Part shown: piece after piece, positions 1-7,346 of the stretch | Layout of the letters: each line of letters opens with the position of its first letter | Position numbering within the stretch: position 1 is the first letter of the stretch | Source: Paenibacillus elgii NBRC 100335 | Lineage (GTDB): Bacteria > Bacillota > Bacilli > Paenibacillales > NBRC-103111 | DNA length: 64,000 nucleotides | Direction of reading: 5' to 3' | Assembly (NCBI RefSeq): GCF_004000865.1 | Contig: NZ_BIMB01000028.1 | Coordinates: forward strand, 26,807-90,806 | Notes under the pieces: model-generated | Database searches by the model: none | What the model saw: only the letters and a program-made list of their open reading frames with translations | What the model was told of the DNA's origin: nothing | Made by a program: the position numbers and the translations under genes

Positions 1-1
1 C

Positions 2-616
2 GCCCGGCAAGGGAAACCGGTTCCCCCGAATGCCGTCGTCCTCACCTTCGATGACGGATACGAATCGTTTTATACCCGCGCCTATCCGATTCTGCAAAAG
101 CACGGCGTTCCCGCATCCAATTTCGTGATCGGAGCGCCGACGGATAAGAGAGATCCCAAAAAGGGACAGTATTTGACATGGAACCAGATGCGCGAGCTGG
201 TCAAGGCGGGGCATGGCATTTACAGCCATACCTACGATTCGCACCGCATGGTCGATACAGCGCCGAAAGGCCCGCAGCAGCCGGCCTTGACACATCCCGC
301 CTATCTGGCACAATCGAAAAGGACAGAATCGGCCGAAGAGTTCCGCAAGCGGATTCTCAGCGATTTGACCTTCATGAACGAGCGGCTCCGCACCGAGCTT
401 GGCGACCGTTCGAAGCTGCTCGCTTTTCCGTACGGGGCGTACAATAAAGAAACGCTGCAAGCGGCGGAGGAAGCAGGCATCGAGCTGCTGTTCACCATCC
501 GCGAAGGCATTAATACCGCCTCAGACCGGTTGGTGCACCGGATCGACGCGGGCGAGCCGTATATAACCGCGGACACCTTGATCGCGACGATAAGAAAGTA
601 TCATAAAAATGAATGA
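2..616 (+). CDS. Polysaccharide deacetylase, 5' end outside the window
   Basis: The frame is open from base 2 and already inside the NodB domain, so the start lies upstream of the window. It carries the TFDDGY metal/catalytic motif near base 48 and the second motif SHTYDSH near base 222, as in carbohydrate esterase family 4. These enzymes remove acetyl (or similar) groups from cell-wall or exopolysaccharide amino sugars outside the membrane. It is almost the same protein as the next gene, from the catalytic motif to the C-terminus, so the two arose by a recent tandem duplication. Differences are scattered substitutions with no frameshift, so both copies look functional. The exact substrate cannot be told from sequence. 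Confidence 0.88.
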   Translation, partial: ARQGKPVPPNAVVLTFDDGYESFYTRAYPILQKHGVPASNFVIGAPTDKRDPKKGQYLTWNQMRELVKAGHGIYSHTYDSHRMVDTAPKGPQQPALTHPAYLAQSKRTESAEEFRKRILSDLTFMNERLRTELGDRSKLLAFPYGAYNKETLQAAEEAGIELLFTIREGINTASDRLVHRIDAGEPYITADTLIATIRKYHKNE

Positions 617-689
617 TAACCATCTTTAAAAATAACGAGGATAGTCCGGAAGCCGGCAGTAAAGTCTTTACCTTGCCGGCGGCCGGCAC

Positions 690-736
690 ATTCGCTTTTA
701 TTGAAGCTTCCCCGCGTTTTGACGGCGTACGTGACG
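690..736. repeat. Diverged intergenic repeat, copy 1
   Basis: A stretch running CGCTTTTATTGAAG, CTTCCCCGCGTTTTGA and CGTACGTGACG is recognisably similar to 3991-4036, which lies after the anti-sigma gene. Both copies sit in intergenic DNA beside members of the same putative sigma regulon. The similarity is clear but imperfect; the function is unknown. Confidence 0.4.
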
Positions 737-811
737 CTTTCCCCCTTTCTGCCCCCCTTGATGCTCATGAAATTTTTCCCATAATTTTGTAATTTTGGAA
801 TCGGAATCATT

Positions 812-841
812 TGAACCGCCTGCCCCTTTCGTTCGCCTATA
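812..841 (+). promoter_or_regulatory. ECF-sigma promoter upstream of the second polysaccharide deacetylase
   Basis: TGAACC (812-817), 16 bases, then CGCCTATA (834-841). The bases just before the -10, TTTCGTT, are also conserved in two other sites (1776 and 5784). Spacing and element form match ECF promoters of the TGAAAC-N16-CGTCTA type. The start codon of the deacetylase is about 37 bases downstream. Confidence 0.8.
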
Positions 842-878
842 TCATGTGCGCACACCACATCAAGCTTAGGAGGCACGC

Positions 879-1745
879 ATGAGAAGGCTTATCCCGGGCC
901 TCGCCTTTCTGCTGCTCTTGCTGACCGGGGTCACGCTGACCGGGCACACGCTGCAGTCGGAGGTCGAAGCCCATTATGAAAATAAAGTTATCGTTCTGCT
1001 GTACCACGATGTCCAAGAACCGGAGGCGGCTGGATTTCCGCAGCCCTCAACAGTTTCGACCGTCCAATTCGACGCTCATCTGAAAGCGCTGAAAGATCAC
1101 GGCTACCAGATCATCGGCATGGAAGACTACGTCCGCTTCGCCCTGCAAGGAAAACCCGTTCCCGCCAACGCCGTCGTCCTCACCTTCGATGACGGGTACG
1201 AGTCGTTCTATACCCGCGCGTATCCGATTCTGCAAAAGCACGGCGTTCCCGCATCCAACTTTATGATCGGAGCGCTGTCGGATACATATCATCCCGATGC
1301 GGAGCCGCATCTGACGTGGGACCAAATGCGGGAGCTGGTCCGGGCGGGATACGGCATTTACAGCCATACCTACGACTCGCACCGCATGCTCCATACCGCC
1401 CCCGGCGGCCAGCCGCAGCCGGCCTTGACCCATCCCGCCTATCTGACCCAGCGCAATCGGACCGAGTCAGCCGAAGAGTACCGCAGGCGGATTCGCAGCG
1501 ACTTGACGTTTATGAACGAGCGGCTCCGCGCCGAGCTTGGCAATCATTCGAGGTTGCTTGCTTTTCCGTACGGGGCGTACAATGAAGAGACGCTTCAAGC
1601 GGCGGAGGAAGCAGGCATCGGGCTGCTGTTTACGATTAAGGAAGGCATCAATACCGCCGCAGACCGGCTGGTGTACCGGATCAATGCGGGCGAGCCGTAC
1701 ATGACGGCGGACGCCTTGATCGCGACGATAAGCAAGTATCATTAA
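879..1745 (+). CDS. Secreted polysaccharide deacetylase (CE4/NodB)
   Basis: 288 residues. An N-terminal hydrophobic segment (about residues 5-22) acts as signal peptide or membrane anchor, followed by the NodB domain. Motif 1, TFDDGY, lies at about 102-107. Motif 2, SHTYDSH, at about 162-168, supplies the two metal-binding histidines. An AFPYGAYN segment near the C-terminus fits motif 3. The ATG follows AGGAGG by 6 bases. The enzyme should deacetylate an extracellular amino-sugar polymer such as peptidoglycan or poly-GlcNAc. It sits behind an ECF promoter identical in layout to that of the sigma gene 90 bases downstream, so it is probably a target of that sigma factor. Peptidoglycan modification would fit an envelope-stress or lysozyme-resistance regulon, but that is inferred. 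Confidence 0.9.
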   Translation: MRRLIPGLAFLLLLLTGVTLTGHTLQSEVEAHYENKVIVLLYHDVQEPEAAGFPQPSTVSTVQFDAHLKALKDHGYQIIGMEDYVRFALQGKPVPANAVVLTFDDGYESFYTRAYPILQKHGVPASNFMIGALSDTYHPDAEPHLTWDQMRELVRAGYGIYSHTYDSHRMLHTAPGGQPQPALTHPAYLTQRNRTESAEEYRRRIRSDLTFMNERLRAELGNHSRLLAFPYGAYNEETLQAAEEAGIGLLFTIKEGINTAADRLVYRINAGEPYMTADALIATISKYH

Positions 1746-1775
1746 AGAAGGAGCAAAACTTTTTTGCGGAATCAA

Positions 1776-1806
1776 TGAACCGAAGCCCCGTTTCGTTCGC
1801 CTATAA
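1776..1806 (+). promoter_or_regulatory. ECF-sigma promoter of the sigma/anti-sigma operon (autoregulatory)
   Basis: TGAACC (1776-1781), 16-base spacer, CGCCTATAA (1798-1806). The spacer ends in TTTCGTT as at 812 and 5784. It lies 29 bases before the sigma factor start codon, which is what autoregulation predicts. Confidence 0.82.
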
Positions 1807-1834
1807 GGTAGAGGAAGTCAGGAAGGTGACGTAA

Positions 1835-2398
1835 ATGGATCAGGAAAAGCTATATATGAAGCAGTGCAGGAACGGAGATAAAGAAGCTTTTTTCAAGCTG
1901 GTCGAGCCGTTGTTAAGCCGCGTCTACAGCACGTCGGCCGCGATACTCCGTTCCTCGCACCTGGCGGAGGATGCGGTACAGAATGCGTTGCTCGAAGCAT
2001 ATCAAGCCATTATGAACGGCAAAAATATTCGCAATTTCAAGAGCTGGTTCAATCATTTGACCGCCTGCCGCGCGCTCGATCTGGCCAGGCAACGTTCGAA
2101 ATTGGCCAGCCGGACCGGCGATCTGGAGGAGATTGAAGTCCCGGACGAGCAAGCCTCCCCGATCGACGCGCTCATCCGCAAGGAAGCGGGCCACGAGCTG
2201 CTGGAATCGGTGATGTCGCTGGACATCAACCACCGGACAGTCGTCATTTTGTACTATTATCAGGAGCTGTCGCTTGACGAAATCGCCGATGTGCTCGACG
2301 TGAAGAAGGGCACGATCAAATCGCGGCTGCATGCCGCCCGCTTGAAATTGAACGAAAAAATGATGCAACCTAATCCAAAGCAGGTGATGGAATGTTGA
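1835..2398 (+). CDS. ECF-type RNA polymerase sigma factor
   Basis: 187 residues, the usual ECF length. Sigma region 2 spans about 20-90 (DKEAFFKLVEPLLSRVY..., then HLAEDAVQNALLEAYQ). Sigma region 4 spans about 125-178 with the helix-turn-helix LSLDEIADVLDVKKGTIKSR. The ATG is preceded by GGAAGGTGACGTAA. It overlaps the next gene by 7 bases, so translation of sigma and anti-sigma is coupled. It directs RNA polymerase to promoters read from an envelope signal once its anti-sigma releases it. Three promoters of one type (812, 1776, 5784) are the likely targets. It belongs to the broad SigW/SigV-like set; I would not give a specific Bacillus name. Confidence 0.92.
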   Translation: MDQEKLYMKQCRNGDKEAFFKLVEPLLSRVYSTSAAILRSSHLAEDAVQNALLEAYQAIMNGKNIRNFKSWFNHLTACRALDLARQRSKLASRTGDLEEIEVPDEQASPIDALIRKEAGHELLESVMSLDINHRTVVILYYYQELSLDEIADVLDVKKGTIKSRLHAARLKLNEKMMQPNPKQVMEC

Positions 2399-3957
2399 AA
2401 TCGGTACGCGATAAACAAGTCAAAGAAGAGCTCAGCCAATCGCTTCAAGAGCTTCCTGTCCCGGCATCGCTGCTTCAATTCGCAAAGGACGTTCCGAACA
2501 TGGCGGAATCGCTGCCTGCTATCCCGGCCCGCAGGCCGATCCGGCAGCGCAGCAGGAAGGCACGCTTCACCATTGCCGCCGCCTGTGCCTTGGCCGTAGT
2601 CGCTTCAGTCGGCGCGGCGCAGGTTTCCCCGACGTTCGCCAATATGGTAAAGGGCCTTCCGGGCTTCTCCGGCGTGTTAAGCTGGCTGGATGAAGTACGG
2701 GGCTATGACGGCGTCCGCAATGCGCGCTCCTATGGTTATGAACCGGCCGAGCCCGTCGTGAAGCAGTTCGGCGACGTCACCATCGGTATCAGCGATGTTT
2801 ATTTGACCGGCGATAAGCTTTCCTACAAAACGTTCGTCAAGTCCGACGAGATTAAGAAAAACGCGTTCAAACGAGATAACGGCTATTGGGACGTAGACTG
2901 GAGAAACACAACGAATTATTTGTTCAGTATCGAAGACTTTAATGAAATTAGGGGCGGAGGCAGCGGGGGCATCATTATGTCCGACGATTCAACCAAGGAG
3001 CCTATTTATGCCGGAACTCACAGCTTCACCCTGACGCCGCAGCAAGTCCAGGATTTTATGAATAAGAACCCGAAGGAGCTGCGGTTCGACGTATCCAAGG
3101 TTCAACCGGGACAACAAAATGCGGAGTTCTTGTCCGAGATCAGCGTGCCGTTCGACAAGTCGCAATGGCGTGAAGACCTTGTTGTTCCGCTTCATCAACA
3201 GGTTGAGGTGGCCGGGGACCCGGATCTTCCGTCGTTTGCCTTGGATCAGGTCAAGATTACGCCTACGAATACGCAACTTGATGTGAAGATCCAGCAGGGC
3301 GCAAACCACTATTTGGAGTTTAGGCAGACTGGCGATTATGAGCGTAAATTCGACCCTTATCTTACCGATGACAAGGGGAACAAATACCCGTTACATGTGG
3401 ATAGTCCGCAGAAAATGTATGATAGCCTTGCTCGGCCTGGCGATTGGGACGGCAACAAGATGGAGTTCATGTCTTCGCCCTATTTCGACCCGTCCGTGAA
3501 GCGGCTAACCTTGCACCTGAACGGCTTCGAGCTTACCGAAAAAACGCCGAGCGCCTCATTCACGCTCTCGCCCGGCGAAAAGCTGCCGAAAACGGTACGC
3601 TTTAAGGATAAACAATTTACGATCGTCGGGACCTCTTATAAAAAGGGGTACCTGTGGCTCAAAATCAAGAAGGATCGTCCGGAAGACGTCCGCTTGGGCA
3701 TCCAGTTCGGCATTCCTCAGGACCTCAACAAAGCTTATCAGGAGAAAATCCAGAACACCCCGGAATTGTATGAATTGTACGAGCCGCATCCCGGCGTTGC
3801 GTTAATCGACGGGGTGCCGCGGTCCGAGCGGCCAGAGGACGACTATTTTGAAGCAGGCATCATGACGCCCGAGCAGGACTCTTACGAAATTACGATGCTG
3901 CGCAACGCCAACCCGATCCCGCTGCAAAAAGAGATCACGTTTGAAATTAGAAAGTAG
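2392..3957 (+). CDS. Membrane anti-sigma factor, DUF4179-type
   Basis: 521 residues. A short cytoplasmic N-terminus (about 1-57) would bind the sigma factor. One membrane segment follows (about 58-77, ARFTIAAACALAVVASVGAA). The rest is a large extracellular domain beginning with the SPTFANMVKGLPGFSGVLSWL stretch typical of DUF4179 anti-sigma factors. The C-terminal part resembles the DUF5643-like beta domain. Its start overlaps the sigma gene, the standard arrangement for an ECF sigma/anti-sigma pair. The long ectodomain is probably the sensor. The separate secreted protein at 5850 looks like a free copy of this kind of domain and is driven by the same promoter type. Confidence 0.85.
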   Translation: MLKSVRDKQVKEELSQSLQELPVPASLLQFAKDVPNMAESLPAIPARRPIRQRSRKARFTIAAACALAVVASVGAAQVSPTFANMVKGLPGFSGVLSWLDEVRGYDGVRNARSYGYEPAEPVVKQFGDVTIGISDVYLTGDKLSYKTFVKSDEIKKNAFKRDNGYWDVDWRNTTNYLFSIEDFNEIRGGGSGGIIMSDDSTKEPIYAGTHSFTLTPQQVQDFMNKNPKELRFDVSKVQPGQQNAEFLSEISVPFDKSQWREDLVVPLHQQVEVAGDPDLPSFALDQVKITPTNTQLDVKIQQGANHYLEFRQTGDYERKFDPYLTDDKGNKYPLHVDSPQKMYDSLARPGDWDGNKMEFMSSPYFDPSVKRLTLHLNGFELTEKTPSASFTLSPGEKLPKTVRFKDKQFTIVGTSYKKGYLWLKIKKDRPEDVRLGIQFGIPQDLNKAYQEKIQNTPELYELYEPHPGVALIDGVPRSERPEDDYFEAGIMTPEQDSYEITMLRNANPIPLQKEITFEIRK

Positions 3958-4280
3958 CAGTCGTAACCTTGCGAATACTTGGCACCATCGTCGCTTTGTT
4001 TGAAGTTCCCCGTGTTTTGAACGCGTTCATGACGGAATCACGCCGGCATGATGCGGTCAAGGCACGGGGTGTTTTTTTGGGGAAATAGCAGCATTACGGT
4101 TGCCCCGCACAAAACCCCATATATCGGCGATCCGGCTCTCGTAGGTTTCCTCCGGCATGATCCAACGTACGGTGATTTGATTAAATTGTCTGTAATATCC
4201 AAATCGTTTAAAGTATATTTAACAGTTCATTTTCATGCACAATCATTACTATGACTTGTATTAGCACTATGGAGAACCTT
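3958..4280. other. Intergenic region with diverged repeat and possible terminator
   Basis: No convincing gene. It holds the second copy of the diverged repeat (3991-4036). A possible terminator pairs CCCCGTG (4008-4014) with CACGGGG (4063-4069) and is followed by GTTTTTTTGG. Just before the next gene an imperfect dyad GTTTAAAGTATATTTAAC (4206-4223) may be an operator for the XRE regulator. The frame open from 4048 to 4254 has no ribosome site or recognisable product. Confidence 0.45.
3991..4036. repeat. Diverged intergenic repeat, copy 2
   Basis: Partner of 690-736. Shared core: CGCTTT, TTGAAG, TTCCCCG, GTTTTGA, CGCGT or GCGT, and ATGACG or GTGACG in the same order and similar spacing. Confidence 0.4.
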
Positions 4281-4499
4281 ATGCCTACCATTGCCGAACG
4301 ATTAAAAGAACTACGCGAGCAAAATCAGGTCAAACGAGAGGAACTCGCCCAAATCCTCGGGGTTTCCGTTCGTTCAATCAGCCATTATGAGTTGGGCAAC
4401 AGACGGCCGGATTATGAAGGTCTTCTTGCTCTTGCAGATTATTTCAACGTTAGTCTGGATTATCTCGTTGGCCGGTCCAATGATCCGGAAAGACACTAG
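4281..4499 (+). CDS. Small XRE-family helix-turn-helix regulator
   Basis: 72 residues from the ATG at 4281, which has GGAGA five bases upstream; earlier in-frame ATGs lack this. Almost the whole protein is a Cro/C1-type HTH: IAERLKELREQ, REELAQILGVSVRSISHYELGNRRPD, then the usual tail ALADYFNVSLDYLVGRSNDP. A one-domain regulator like this usually represses its own gene or a nearby one. No partner gene is obvious: the next gene is convergent, separated by a bidirectional terminator. An imperfect dyad at 4206-4223 is a candidate binding site. Confidence 0.85.
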   Translation: MPTIAERLKELREQNQVKREELAQILGVSVRSISHYELGNRRPDYEGLLALADYFNVSLDYLVGRSNDPERH

Positions 4500-4506
4500 C
4501 GGATGT

Positions 4507-4565
4507 AAAAAAACCTTGATTCGGGCACGACCAACCGTGACCCAAACCAAGGTTTAATTTATTTT
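4507..4565. terminator. Bidirectional terminator
   Basis: AAACCTTG (4511-4518) pairs with CAAGGTTT (4548-4555), with an inner GGGCACG/CGTGACCC helix. It has a T-rich tail on the plus side and a run of A on the left that becomes T on the minus strand. It separates the convergent XRE and stalk-protein genes. Confidence 0.8.
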
Positions 4566-4571
4566 ATCCCG

Positions 4572-5651
4572 TTATTTATTCGTAATAATAACCGTTTGGG
4601 ACGAAGGCTCCCACTTCACTTCCGCTCCCAGCGCTTCGCCGATGAAGCGGACCGGGACCATCGTATGGCCGTTCACGATCTGCGCCGGCACTTCCAGCGA
4701 TTTGGCCGAACCGCCGACCGTGACACGTTTATCGCCGATTTTCAAATACACCGTCGTCGTTCCTTTCTTGGCGGTCACGGACTGCTCCTTTTCGTTCCAA
4801 TCGATCGTGGCGCCCAGCTTTTCAAAAATCGCCCTTAGCGGCACAAGCGTGCTGCCTTCGACGATAACCGGCGGCTGCTCGAAGCTTTGCGCGGTACCGT
4901 CAATCGTTACCTTAATGGCGTCGGTGCCGCCTGTGGACGCTTCGAAACTGAACGTATCGCTGCCGAATACCGGCGTGAAATCAACCGACGTTACGATACT
5001 CTCGCTGCCGCCGCCACGCGGATCGGTTGTGGTTTCTTTCAGCAATATGCCGGTTTCTTTGTCGAACCATTGCTCACTGGCCGGGATGACCCCGTTTTCT
5101 ACTCTCTCGATCCCTTGGGCATCCGTAAATTTTCGATTCAATGGCTTGCTTGCACCCGACAGGTGATAGGCGGCCCGGCCAAGGAGCGTTTCTTCTCCTT
5201 TAAAAACCGGAGCTTCGTTATATTCTAACAGTGACTTAAGTTTTTGCTTGGACATTCTGGAGAAGCCGTCCCATTCCATCCCCTTCAACTTTACTCCGCT
5301 TGTTTTCCCTTCCGTGATGAAAACTCCGTCATCTCCGTTGATGATCGAAGTGCTCATCGTTTTGCCGCTTCCGTCATAGTTGATCTCCGAGCGGTACCGG
5401 GCATTCGGCACATCCTCCCATTGCTTGTATGACACAACCTTGCTCGTTCCATTTTCGAACGTGGACGTCTGCTTCCATTCCAAGTAAAACAGGCTCGGCT
5501 TCTTCCCTTCGATTTCCTTGGCGACCTGCTCAAGGGTCAATGCGCCGGTTCCGGCTCCTGCCGGGGCAGCCGTCGCTCCGTTAAGAGGCAGCGCCATGGC
5601 AAGCAATGCGAGACCTAGTCCTGCGGACATCCATTTTCGTTTGTTCAACAT
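4572..5651 (-). CDS. Secreted protein with LolA/RseB-like domain and two stalk repeats
   Basis: About 359 residues from the ATG at 5651, chosen because GGAGG lies 8 bases upstream; two further ATGs precede it directly. There is a signal peptide (KRKWMSAGLGLALLAMALPL then ATA/A). The middle (about 40-220) looks like an outer-membrane-lipoprotein-carrier/RseB-type beta domain, with EWKQTSTFENG, RYRSEIN and EQWFDKETGILLKE. The C-terminus has two copper-amine-oxidase-N 'stalk' repeats, each with the signature LVPLRAIFEKLGA or MVPVRFIGEALGAEVKW. Such repeats are common display modules on Paenibacillus exported proteins and do not imply amine oxidase activity. Role unknown; sensing or binding at the wall is possible. 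Confidence 0.78.
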   Translation of the reverse strand: MLNKRKWMSAGLGLALLAMALPLNGATAAPAGAGTGALTLEQVAKEIEGKKPSLFYLEWKQTSTFENGTSKVVSYKQWEDVPNARYRSEINYDGSGKTMSTSIINGDDGVFITEGKTSGVKLKGMEWDGFSRMSKQKLKSLLEYNEAPVFKGEETLLGRAAYHLSGASKPLNRKFTDAQGIERVENGVIPASEQWFDKETGILLKETTTDPRGGGSESIVTSVDFTPVFGSDTFSFEASTGGTDAIKVTIDGTAQSFEQPPVIVEGSTLVPLRAIFEKLGATIDWNEKEQSVTAKKGTTTVYLKIGDKRVTVGGSAKSLEVPAQIVNGHTMVPVRFIGEALGAEVKWEPSSQTVIITNK

Positions 5652-5783
5652 CATCATATCCTCCATCTTTCCATATAAGGGATTGCGGCGGTGCTTAGTT
5701 TTCGCCCCGAATCATCGCCGCTTGGGCCGGACGAAAACACCTCCTTATCTTAAGGCGAAACAAAATCGAATTCGGTTCACCCA

Positions 5784-5814
5784 TGAACCAAGCCGCCGGT
5801 TCGTTCGCCTATAA
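5784..5814 (+). promoter_or_regulatory. ECF-sigma promoter of the secreted protein gene at 5850
   Basis: TGAACC (5784-5789), 16 bases, CGCCTATAA (5806-5814), with the same TTCGTT just before the -10 as at 812 and 1776. The start codon follows 36 bases downstream. Confidence 0.8.
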
Positions 5815-5849
5815 GGTGTACGACCCAAAAAGAGGAGGAGCAAACCACA

Positions 5850-6695
5850 ATGAAAAAAACAACCATTGCCGTATTAAGCGCAGCCGTATTATTAGGAGGA
5901 CTCGCACCGCTGGCCGTTCGGGCCGATGCAACCGCCGTTTCCGCAAACCAAACCGCCGCAGTGCCAGTTGCCACTCAAGACGCAGAAACCTTCAAGCTGA
6001 ACCCGGCCATCCAGAAGCAGTACGGCGGGGCCACGTTCACGTTGAAGTCGCTGTCGGCCTCACCGGAGACGACCGAATTTGTCTTGGCCCGCCACGTCCC
6101 GAATGGGATTGCGAAAGAAGTCGATGAACAGCTCATGGACATGCGTTATGTGGTGACGGACGACAACGGATGGATCTACGAGTACGAAAAAGCCAAAGAG
6201 CAAGGACAGGAGCAGCCGGATGGCTCTTTCGTGCCCCACTATACCGAAAATGTGAAGCCATTGCAGGGCAAGCCCAAGGAGCTGACCATTAGGCCATATG
6301 TAGGAGCCTGGTATGACGATACAAGCACGATGTTCTCGGAAAAAGCAAATGTGACCGCGCCATTGACCGGTCAGTATCCGCTAACGCTCGATCAAGGCAA
6401 AATCGGCAGCATGTCGGTAACCGGCGTGGACTTCGGCAAGGATAAAACTGTTCTGAAACTGGCGATCGCCGGAGAAACGGCATCCGTTCAGAAGACGGGC
6501 ACTTGGCTGGTACAAAACGGGAAGCGGCTTGACTATACCCGCACGGAATTGGTTAGCGTAGAGGACGGCGTCTACCAATACGAGCTGGAATTTCCGGCCG
6601 TGGACCCGACAGCCCAGCTTGAGGTGCTGACCAAGCGCATGACGCCAGTGACGTTCCTGAAGGAACTGGAGATGAAAGTTCAGCTTCCGCAATAA
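5850..6695 (+). CDS. Secreted protein of unknown function, probable sigma-regulon member
   Basis: 281 residues. A signal peptide (MKKTTIAVLSAAVLLGGLAPL, cut near VRA/DA) is followed by a soluble, beta-rich region with no membrane segment. GAGGAGG precedes the ATG. I do not recognise a named family with certainty. The layout from about 130 (LTIRPYVGAW, then a linker, LDQGKIGSMSVTGVDFGKD, then TFLKELEMKVQL at the end) parallels the extracellular C-terminal domain of the anti-sigma factor at 2392. Its promoter is the same ECF type as that of the sigma operon. It may therefore be a free extracytoplasmic relative of the anti-sigma sensor domain, perhaps modulating the signal; this is inference. 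Confidence 0.75.
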   Translation: MKKTTIAVLSAAVLLGGLAPLAVRADATAVSANQTAAVPVATQDAETFKLNPAIQKQYGGATFTLKSLSASPETTEFVLARHVPNGIAKEVDEQLMDMRYVVTDDNGWIYEYEKAKEQGQEQPDGSFVPHYTENVKPLQGKPKELTIRPYVGAWYDDTSTMFSEKANVTAPLTGQYPLTLDQGKIGSMSVTGVDFGKDKTVLKLAIAGETASVQKTGTWLVQNGKRLDYTRTELVSVEDGVYQYELEFPAVDPTAQLEVLTKRMTPVTFLKELEMKVQLPQ

Positions 6696-6700
6696 CGACA

Positions 6701-6739
6701 ACAACCCGCGAGGAGTTACGATCCGCGCGGGTTGTTTTT
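6701..6739 (+). terminator. Rho-independent terminator
   Basis: ACAACCCGCG (6701-6710) pairs perfectly with CGCGGGTTGT (6726-6735), followed by TTTTA. It ends the 5850 gene; the convergent DJ-1 gene ends just beyond it. Confidence 0.9.
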
Positions 6740-6742
6740 ATG

Positions 6743-7309
6743 CTACAGTCCTTTGCCAACCGGCTGAATCGTTCTCAATACTTGTGCAGCGACCTTCGGG
6801 CTGATCGCGGACGCGATGACCCATTCCGCCAACTGTTGGGCGGCCAGGCAGCCGGCAGCGGTCGCGATTCTTCCGTCGCTGACGAAATCTTGGGCGACCA
6901 CCTTCACGTTCATCTTCTCCAGCATTTTCCTTCGGGTCGGATACGTCGTCGCTTCTTTACCATCCAACAAGCCTAACGCCGCCAAAATGAGCGCCCCCGA
7001 GCACATCGAACCGATCCACTGCCTGTCCGGAGCCAGCTTGAGGCGGGCCATATACTCTGTGTCTTGAATCAGCTCCGGGACCAGTACCCCGCTTGTAAAG
7101 AGGACCGCGTCCATCTCTTGCAGTTCGTCGATCGTCCCCATCGTCTGGATCGGCAGCCCGGCATCGGATACGTGCGTATCCTTGGTCCCTACGATCTTCA
7201 CCTGCCAATCCTCCACGCCCGCGACGGAACGGACACGATTCAACAAATCCCACGGAAGAAACAAATCCAGATCGGTAAACCGATCAAAAATAACCAAGGC
7301 AATTTTCAT
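6743..7309 (-). CDS. DJ-1/PfpI family protein
   Basis: 188 residues. A class I glutamine-amidotransferase-like fold: MKIALVIFDRFTDLDLFLP at the start, and the nucleophile-elbow cysteine in IGSMCSGALILAALGLLDG (about 96-114), followed by ATTYPTRR and IATAAGCLAAQQLAEWVI. Members act as chaperone-like proteins, amidases, hydratases or regulators; the reaction cannot be fixed here. GGGGAGAG precedes the ATG. It begins 37 bases after the FecCD permease gene on the same strand, so it is probably the last gene of the Fur-controlled siderophore operon. Confidence 0.85.
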   Translation of the reverse strand: MKIALVIFDRFTDLDLFLPWDLLNRVRSVAGVEDWQVKIVGTKDTHVSDAGLPIQTMGTIDELQEMDAVLFTSGVLVPELIQDTEYMARLKLAPDRQWIGSMCSGALILAALGLLDGKEATTYPTRRKMLEKMNVKVVAQDFVSDGRIATAAGCLAAQQLAEWVIASAISPKVAAQVLRTIQPVGKGL

Positions 7310-7346
7310 GCGACTCTCCCCTTCCCCTCATAAAGTAGAATAGCTC

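Noticed and set aside
690..736. Riboswitch before the second deacetylase
   Set aside because: No known aptamer pattern and no terminator/antiterminator pair could be drawn.
4048..4254. Possible 68-residue protein before the XRE gene
   Set aside because: No ribosome site and no recognisable sequence; overlaps a probable terminator and operator.
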